In this document: positions 7,182-11,186 of the stretch, piece after piece | Layout: every line of letters starts with the position of its first letter | How positions within the stretch are numbered: position 1 is the stretch's first letter | NCBI GenBank assembly: GCA_002500925.1 | Contig: DLTN01000046.1 | Location: 1-11,186, forward strand | Reading direction: 5' to 3' | DNA length: 11,186 bases | DNA from: Gemmatimonadales bacterium UBA7835 | GTDB taxonomy: Bacteria > Gemmatimonadota > Gemmatimonadetes > Longimicrobiales > Gaopeijiaceae | Translations under genes and position numbers: made by a program | Notes under the pieces: generated by a model | Told to the model about the DNA's origin: nothing | What the model saw: the letters and a program-made list of their open reading frames with translations, nothing else | Database searches by the model: none

Positions 7182-8846
7182 TCAAAACAGTCCCGTCACC
7201 ACCCCATCCACGAGATCAACGCCCATCGCAGATGGTACAGCACCTAGACCGGGCATCGTCATAATGGCACCCGTCTTTGCAACCACAAACCCGGCGCCAG
7301 CGGAAGGAGTGACCTCGCGTACGTGAATCTGGAAACCCGATGGTCGTCCTAAGAGCGCCGGATCATCAGAGAACGAATACTGGGTTTTTGCGATACACAC
7401 GGGTGCGTCACGCATACCAGCTTCCTCCAGAACAGCAATTTCTTTGGCGGCAGATGGGTGGATATCCAGACCGTCAGCACCATAAATCTCCTGGGCTACG
7501 GTTTCCATTTTCTCAATTAGGCCCATGTCATTGGGGTATAGTGGCGTGTAGGCCGCCTCTCCGGATGTCAGGATCTCCCATACGGCATCTGCGAGGTCTA
7601 GGCATCCCGCACCGCCTTCACCCCACGGATCCGCAACAACTGCTCTAACTCCCATTTCGGCGCAGCCATCAAGCAATACGGCGATCTCAGCGTCCGTGTC
7701 TGTCAGGAATCGGTTGATCGCTACCACCGGAGGCACTCCGAATTTGCGGACATTATTCGCGTGAGCTTCGAGGTTCACAAAGCCGCGCCTTACGGCCTCA
7801 ACATCTTCAGACGCGAGGTCATCCTTGCTCTTCCCTCCATTCATCTTTATTGCGCGGACTGTGGCGACAACTACTGCCGCCTCAGGGTTCAGGTCACCAA
7901 ACCGACACTTGATGTCGAAGAATTTCTCCGCTCCCAGGTCTGCTCCGAAGCCGGCTTCCGTAACTACAACGTCACCTAGCGAAAGACCAACCCGAGTCGC
8001 CGTCAGGGAGTTGCAACCGTGTGCGATGTTCGCGAAAGGTCCACCGTGTATGAGCGCTGGGGTTCCACCGAGAGTCTGCACCAGGTTGGGACTTACCGCG
8101 TCCTTGAGCAGGGCGGCCATGGCTCCAGACACTCCGAGGCCCTCTGCCCTTATCGGTTCTCCGCTTCGGGTGTAGCCGATAATGATTCGGTCGATACGCT
8201 CTTTCAGGTCGGTGGTGCCGTTGGCGAGGCAGAAGATCGCCATGATCTCGGAAGCAGCTGTGATGACAAAGCCATCCTGTCGCGGGACACCACCAGTCCG
8301 ACCACCAAGACCGACTATGATGTTCCGCAGCGCCCGGTCATTCATGTCAATCGCACGCGGCCACGTGAGCCTAGTTGGGTCAATGCCGAGTGTGTTAGGT
8401 CTGTAGAGGTGGTTATCTAGAACAGCAGACAGTAGACCGTGGGCTGAGCTGATTGCGTGGAAGTCTCCAGTGAAGTGGAGGTTGATTTCCTCCATAGGTA
8501 CGACTTGGCTATAGCCACCCCCAGCTGCGCCTCCTTTGATTCCAAATACTGGTCCGAGGCTGGGCTCGCGGAGGCACAGTACTGGATTGCGCTCTCTGAG
8601 ATTAAGGGCATCGGCTAGGCCCACGGATACAGTTGACTTTCCTTCGCCTGCGGCGGTGGGGCTGATCCCCGTGACCAGCACAAGCTTACCATCACGCCCT
8701 CCCATAGCTCTAGCAATTTCGAGTGGGATCTTGGCTTTGTGGTGCCCGTGCGGCTGTATGTCTTTTGGTCCGAGCCCGATTTTAGCTGCGATCTCCTGTA
8801 TTGGTAGGAGTTCGGCTTCTTGGGCTATTTGGATGTCGCTTTTGAT
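7182..8846 (-). CDS. fhs: Formate--tetrahydrofolate ligase, apparently starting at ATC
   Basis: The enzyme makes 10-formyltetrahydrofolate from formate, tetrahydrofolate and ATP in the cytoplasm, feeding one-carbon units to purine synthesis or running in the formate-releasing direction. The match is strong along the whole length: the ATP-binding PTAAGEGKST (63-72), REPSLGPVFGIKGGAAGGGY, VVPMEEINLHFTGDFHAI, DMNDRALRNIIVGLGG, ASEIMAIFCLA, HGGPFANIAHGCNS and EAGFGADLGAEKFFDIKCR. Beginning at the first ATG (base 8705) would give 507 residues and lose about 47 N-terminal ones. The frame upstream of it still encodes the family's normal N-terminus (KSDIQIAQEAELLPIQEIAAKIGL at the protein level, given here in short pieces: KSDIQIAQ, PIQEIAAKIGL, HHKAKI), so the true start lies near 8846, giving 554 residues, the usual family length. 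Between the stop at 8895-8897 and 8705 this frame contains no ATG, GTG or TTG. ATC at 8844-8846 sits where other members have Met (M-KSDI versus IKSDI) and has AAGGGAG six bases upstream. No other folate genes are nearby. Confidence 0.92.
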   Translation of the reverse strand: MKSDIQIAQEAELLPIQEIAAKIGLGPKDIQPHGHHKAKIPLEIARAMGGRDGKLVLVTGISPTAAGEGKSTVSVGLADALNLRERNPVLCLREPSLGPVFGIKGGAAGGGYSQVVPMEEINLHFTGDFHAISSAHGLLSAVLDNHLYRPNTLGIDPTRLTWPRAIDMNDRALRNIIVGLGGRTGGVPRQDGFVITAASEIMAIFCLANGTTDLKERIDRIIIGYTRSGEPIRAEGLGVSGAMAALLKDAVSPNLVQTLGGTPALIHGGPFANIAHGCNSLTATRVGLSLGDVVVTEAGFGADLGAEKFFDIKCRFGDLNPEAAVVVATVRAIKMNGGKSKDDLASEDVEAVRRGFVNLEAHANNVRKFGVPPVVAINRFLTDTDAEIAVLLDGCAEMGVRAVVADPWGEGGAGCLDLADAVWEILTSGEAAYTPLYPNDMGLIEKMETVAQEIYGADGLDIHPSAAKEIAVLEEAGMRDAPVCIAKTQYSFSDDPALLGRPSGFQIHVREVTPSAGAGFVVAKTGAIMTMPGLGAVPSAMGVDLVDGVVTGLF

Positions 8847-8852
8847 GGGTTG

Positions 8853-8859
8853 CTCCCTT
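8853..8859 (-). promoter_or_regulatory. Ribosome binding site that sets the fhs start
   Basis: On the minus strand this reads AAGGGAG, six bases before the ATC at 8844-8846. No comparable site precedes the ATG at 8705. It is the main sequence evidence, beside protein conservation, that translation begins at or next to this ATC. Confidence 0.5.
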
Positions 8860-9018
8860 GGTGCCGTACATTCGGTGTCGTTGGGGCGCCAAAATCAAAC
8901 TAGAACTTACGAAGGCGCAATGCTCCCGATAAGTCTGGTTCTCATCATCTTGGCTCCGTCAGGTGTCCTAACGGAGGTCGTATCCTATCCAACCGACTTT
9001 CCAGTCATCGGTCACTCA

Positions 9019-11186
9019 ATGTCTGTCTTGCTGCGAAATATGGTTTGCACCATGGTGCTCAGCATAATTGTTGTGCCGATAACTTTTAATGATGTCGAGG
9101 CGCAGCAAGCGGGCGACCAGTATCGCGCACGAGCTGCTCGGACCGACGTTGCCCCGGCGCTCGACGGTATTCTTGAGCAAGGGGTCTGGGGACCGGCTGG
9201 GCTGATCAACGAGCTGATCCAACAGGAGCCAATAGAGGGCGCGCCTGCTACCGAGGACACCGAAATCTATCTGCTGTATGACGCCCAGAATCTCTACATT
9301 GGCGTTCGGGCATGGCAGCGCTCCAATCATGGAGTGGTAGCGACGGAAATGCGACGCGACTCTGATAGGATTTTGGACGAAGACAATATCCAGATCATTC
9401 TGGACACGTTCAGGGACTCACGATCGGGGTACATGTTCGTGACAAATCCGCTTGGCGCACAGCTTGATCAGCAGGTATTCAATGAGGGAGAGGGCGGTGC
9501 GAGGCAGTTTGGTTTTTCTAGTTCGAACATCAACCGTGACTGGGATGGAGTTTGGCATGTAGCTGCAAGAGTCCTCGAAGATGGTTGGGTTGTTGAAATT
9601 GCAATTCCGATGGTAACGCTTCGCTTTAACGACTCTGATCAGCAGGTATGGGGCATGAACATTATGCGGAACATGGGTGGTAAGAATGAGCAAGCCTTCT
9701 GGGCTCCCATATCCAAAGAATTCACCATCACCAGGGTAAGTAGGGCCGGAGTACTCGAGGGTATGCAGGAACTCAATAGGGGTATGGACCTGAGGGTTAC
9801 CCCATTCGTAACTGCTGGAGGGAGCAGCACGCTGGCGTCGGGTGAACAGAGTAATGATTGGCAACAGGATGTCGGACTCGACATGAAGTATGGGCTTTCC
9901 TCTGGTTTGAATCTCGATCTGACGGTCAACACCGATTTCGCACAGGCCGAAGTTGATGACGAGCAGGTGAACCTCACTCGTTTCGCTCTTTTTTTTCCTG
10001 AAAAACGCGATTTTTTTCTAGAGAATTCTGGGAAGTTTCGTGTCGGGTCAGCGAACCCATTCAATCGATATGCTGAGCTCTTTTTCAGCCGTCGCATAGG
10101 CCTCACAGAGAGCGGGGATAATGTCCCGATCATCGGGGGCGCGCGGTTGACTGGAAAGGTGGGTCGAAACGACTTAGCGGTGATGACGGTGCAGACCGAC
10201 GAGGCGATGGGTACGGCTGCCGAGAACTTCGCTGTGGCCAAGTTCAGTCGAAACTGGGGCCGATCTCGAGTCGGTGCCCTAGTGATCAACAAAACGGACA
10301 TTGACGCTTTCGGTGATTTAGCCAATGACACAAGCTATTTTAACCGCACGTATGCTATCGATGCTTCCATCGCGCCACACCCAAATTTCACGATTCAGGG
10401 GTTTGTGGCGGCGACCGAGACGTCAGGGTTGAACGTTCCAGTCGATGACCCGAATACGTCTATTCGTGAGGATGAAGGTTGGGGTGGGATGGGCACTTAT
10501 ATAAATGCTCAGTGGCTAGATGCTGACTGGAAGATCTATGGCGAGTACGGTGATTTTGAGAACGACTTTAACCCGGAAGCGGGATTTCTGCCCCGCAATG
10601 GAATAAGGACTTCTAAGTGGCACATAGAGAGGAGTCCTAGGCCGGACTTTTGGGGCATTCGTGTTCTGTCACCGATGGTCAACTACATCTATACCACCGA
10701 TCAGACGGGACTCAGGCTGGCCGACCGCTGGCACTATATGCTTGGTGTCCGCTTTGACAATGGTGCGTATTTGAACCTTTGGTGGAATGACATTTTTGAC
10801 CGTGTCGATCGTGAATTCTCTTTGAATGACGTAGTGATCCCTGCGGGCGACTATGACTTCAACGAGTACAGGATCTCTTTCGACTCGAGTCCCTCGCGTC
10901 GCTTCTACTACGGATTGATGTTGTCCCCTCAGCAATTCTACGGTGGGGATCGCTTTGACACACAGGGTAAGATAGGTGCTAGGCTGACCGATCGTCTCGC
11001 CACGGAAGCGTCATGGACTCGAAACGATGTCGACCTTCCAAGTGGCGATTTCGAGGTGGATCTGGCATCGGTAAGGGTCGATTTTTCCATCTCGCCTGCG
11101 ATGGCAATCCGATCAATCACCCAGTACAACTCACTCTCAGAGCAGCTCAGCACGAGTGCACGGTTCCGCTGGACTTATCGTCCAGG
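9019..11186 (+). CDS. CBM9-like / DUF5916 outer-membrane protein, 3' end outside the window
   Basis: The frame runs off the right edge; 722 residues are visible from ATG 9019. That start gives a good signal peptide (MSVLLRNMVCTMVLSIIVVP...VEA, then QQ), so I chose it. An in-frame ATG at 8920 with GAAGG four bases upstream would add 33 residues and a second hydrophobic stretch (MLPISLVLIILAPSG); it has the better ribosome binding site and may be the real start. Residues about 43-235 are a CBM9-like carbohydrate-binding sandwich (ALDGILEQGVW, EIYLLYDAQNLYIGVRAW, MRRDSDRILDEDNIQIILDTF, MFVTNPLGAQLDQQ). Residues from about 255 on are DUF5916, with its hallmark PEKRDFFLE (327-335) and FFSRRIG (355-361), followed by alternating strands typical of an outer-membrane barrel (LNLDLTVNTDFAQAE, YLNLWWNDIFD, FYYGLMLSPQQFY). 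In related bacteria such proteins are thought to act in surface carbohydrate or peptide handling, but no substrate is established. It is divergent from fhs. Confidence 0.87.
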   Translation, partial: MSVLLRNMVCTMVLSIIVVPITFNDVEAQQAGDQYRARAARTDVAPALDGILEQGVWGPAGLINELIQQEPIEGAPATEDTEIYLLYDAQNLYIGVRAWQRSNHGVVATEMRRDSDRILDEDNIQIILDTFRDSRSGYMFVTNPLGAQLDQQVFNEGEGGARQFGFSSSNINRDWDGVWHVAARVLEDGWVVEIAIPMVTLRFNDSDQQVWGMNIMRNMGGKNEQAFWAPISKEFTITRVSRAGVLEGMQELNRGMDLRVTPFVTAGGSSTLASGEQSNDWQQDVGLDMKYGLSSGLNLDLTVNTDFAQAEVDDEQVNLTRFALFFPEKRDFFLENSGKFRVGSANPFNRYAELFFSRRIGLTESGDNVPIIGGARLTGKVGRNDLAVMTVQTDEAMGTAAENFAVAKFSRNWGRSRVGALVINKTDIDAFGDLANDTSYFNRTYAIDASIAPHPNFTIQGFVAATETSGLNVPVDDPNTSIREDEGWGGMGTYINAQWLDADWKIYGEYGDFENDFNPEAGFLPRNGIRTSKWHIERSPRPDFWGIRVLSPMVNYIYTTDQTGLRLADRWHYMLGVRFDNGAYLNLWWNDIFDRVDREFSLNDVVIPAGDYDFNEYRISFDSSPSRRFYYGLMLSPQQFYGGDRFDTQGKIGARLTDRLATEASWTRNDVDLPSGDFEVDLASVRVDFSISPAMAIRSITQYNSLSEQLSTSARFRWTYRP

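Noticed and set aside
8019..8420. 133-codon open frame on the plus strand
   Set aside because: Antisense to the highly conserved centre of fhs, with no domain or ribosome binding site to support it.
8705..8871. An ATG whose first base is at 8871 on the minus strand, just upstream of the fhs ribosome binding site
   Set aside because: It is out of frame with fhs, its reading ends at a stop within the fhs N-terminal region, and the junction has no clear slippery sequence, so a frameshifted start is less likely than initiation at ATC.
9639..10331. 230-codon open frame on the minus strand
   Set aside because: It lies wholly inside the DUF5916 coding region and its serine/arginine/proline-rich translation is typical of an antisense shadow.
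1..11186. CRISPR arrays, insertion sequences, tRNA genes, phage or toxin-antitoxin genes
   Set aside because: No regularly spaced repeats, transposase motifs, terminal repeats or cloverleaf-like segments were seen; gaps between genes are all shorter than 190 bases.

Overview
The window looks like chromosomal DNA from a Gram-negative heterotroph, most plausibly a moderate-GC member of the Gemmatimonadota or a nearby FCB-type lineage. This rests on family content only: a DUF5916/CBM9-type outer-membrane protein, a DUF5107-TPR exported protein, a secreted ComEC-like hydrolase with a lamin-tail domain, and a small 'GDxVRV' membrane protein. All of these are common in that part of the tree. There is no rRNA or tRNA to anchor the assignment.

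Layout. (1) Bases 3-563, plus strand: 3' part of a two-helix membrane protein of unknown function. (2) 712-2296, plus strand: a tight two-gene operon of an exported ComEC-type metallo-beta-lactamase-fold hydrolase with a C-terminal lamin-tail domain, overlapping a DUF3006 gene. (3) 2326-3738, minus strand: a three-domain metallo-beta-lactamase / pseudo-rhodanese / rhodanese protein with the architecture of CstB-type persulfide dioxygenases. (4) A 187-base divergent intergenic region with an imperfectly understood inverted repeat. (5) 3926-7105, plus strand: a large exported DUF5107-TPR protein. (6) 7182-8846, minus strand: formate--tetrahydrofolate ligase (fhs), whose conserved N-terminus is read from a frame that has no ATG, GTG or TTG start. 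(7) 9019 to the right edge, plus strand: a CBM9-like/DUF5916 outer-membrane protein, cut by the window end.

The genes do not form one pathway. Three themes can be read: one-carbon metabolism (fhs), reactive sulfur detoxification (the CstB-like protein), and cell-envelope or exported proteins (the ComEC-like hydrolase, DUF5107-TPR, DUF5916 and the N-terminal fragment). Apart from the MBL/DUF3006 pair, neighbours are convergent or divergent, so most are probably transcribed separately. No mobile element, CRISPR array, phage gene or toxin-antitoxin pair is visible. The strongest oddity is the fhs start: conservation and a well-spaced ribosome binding site both point to an ATC codon where ATG is expected.
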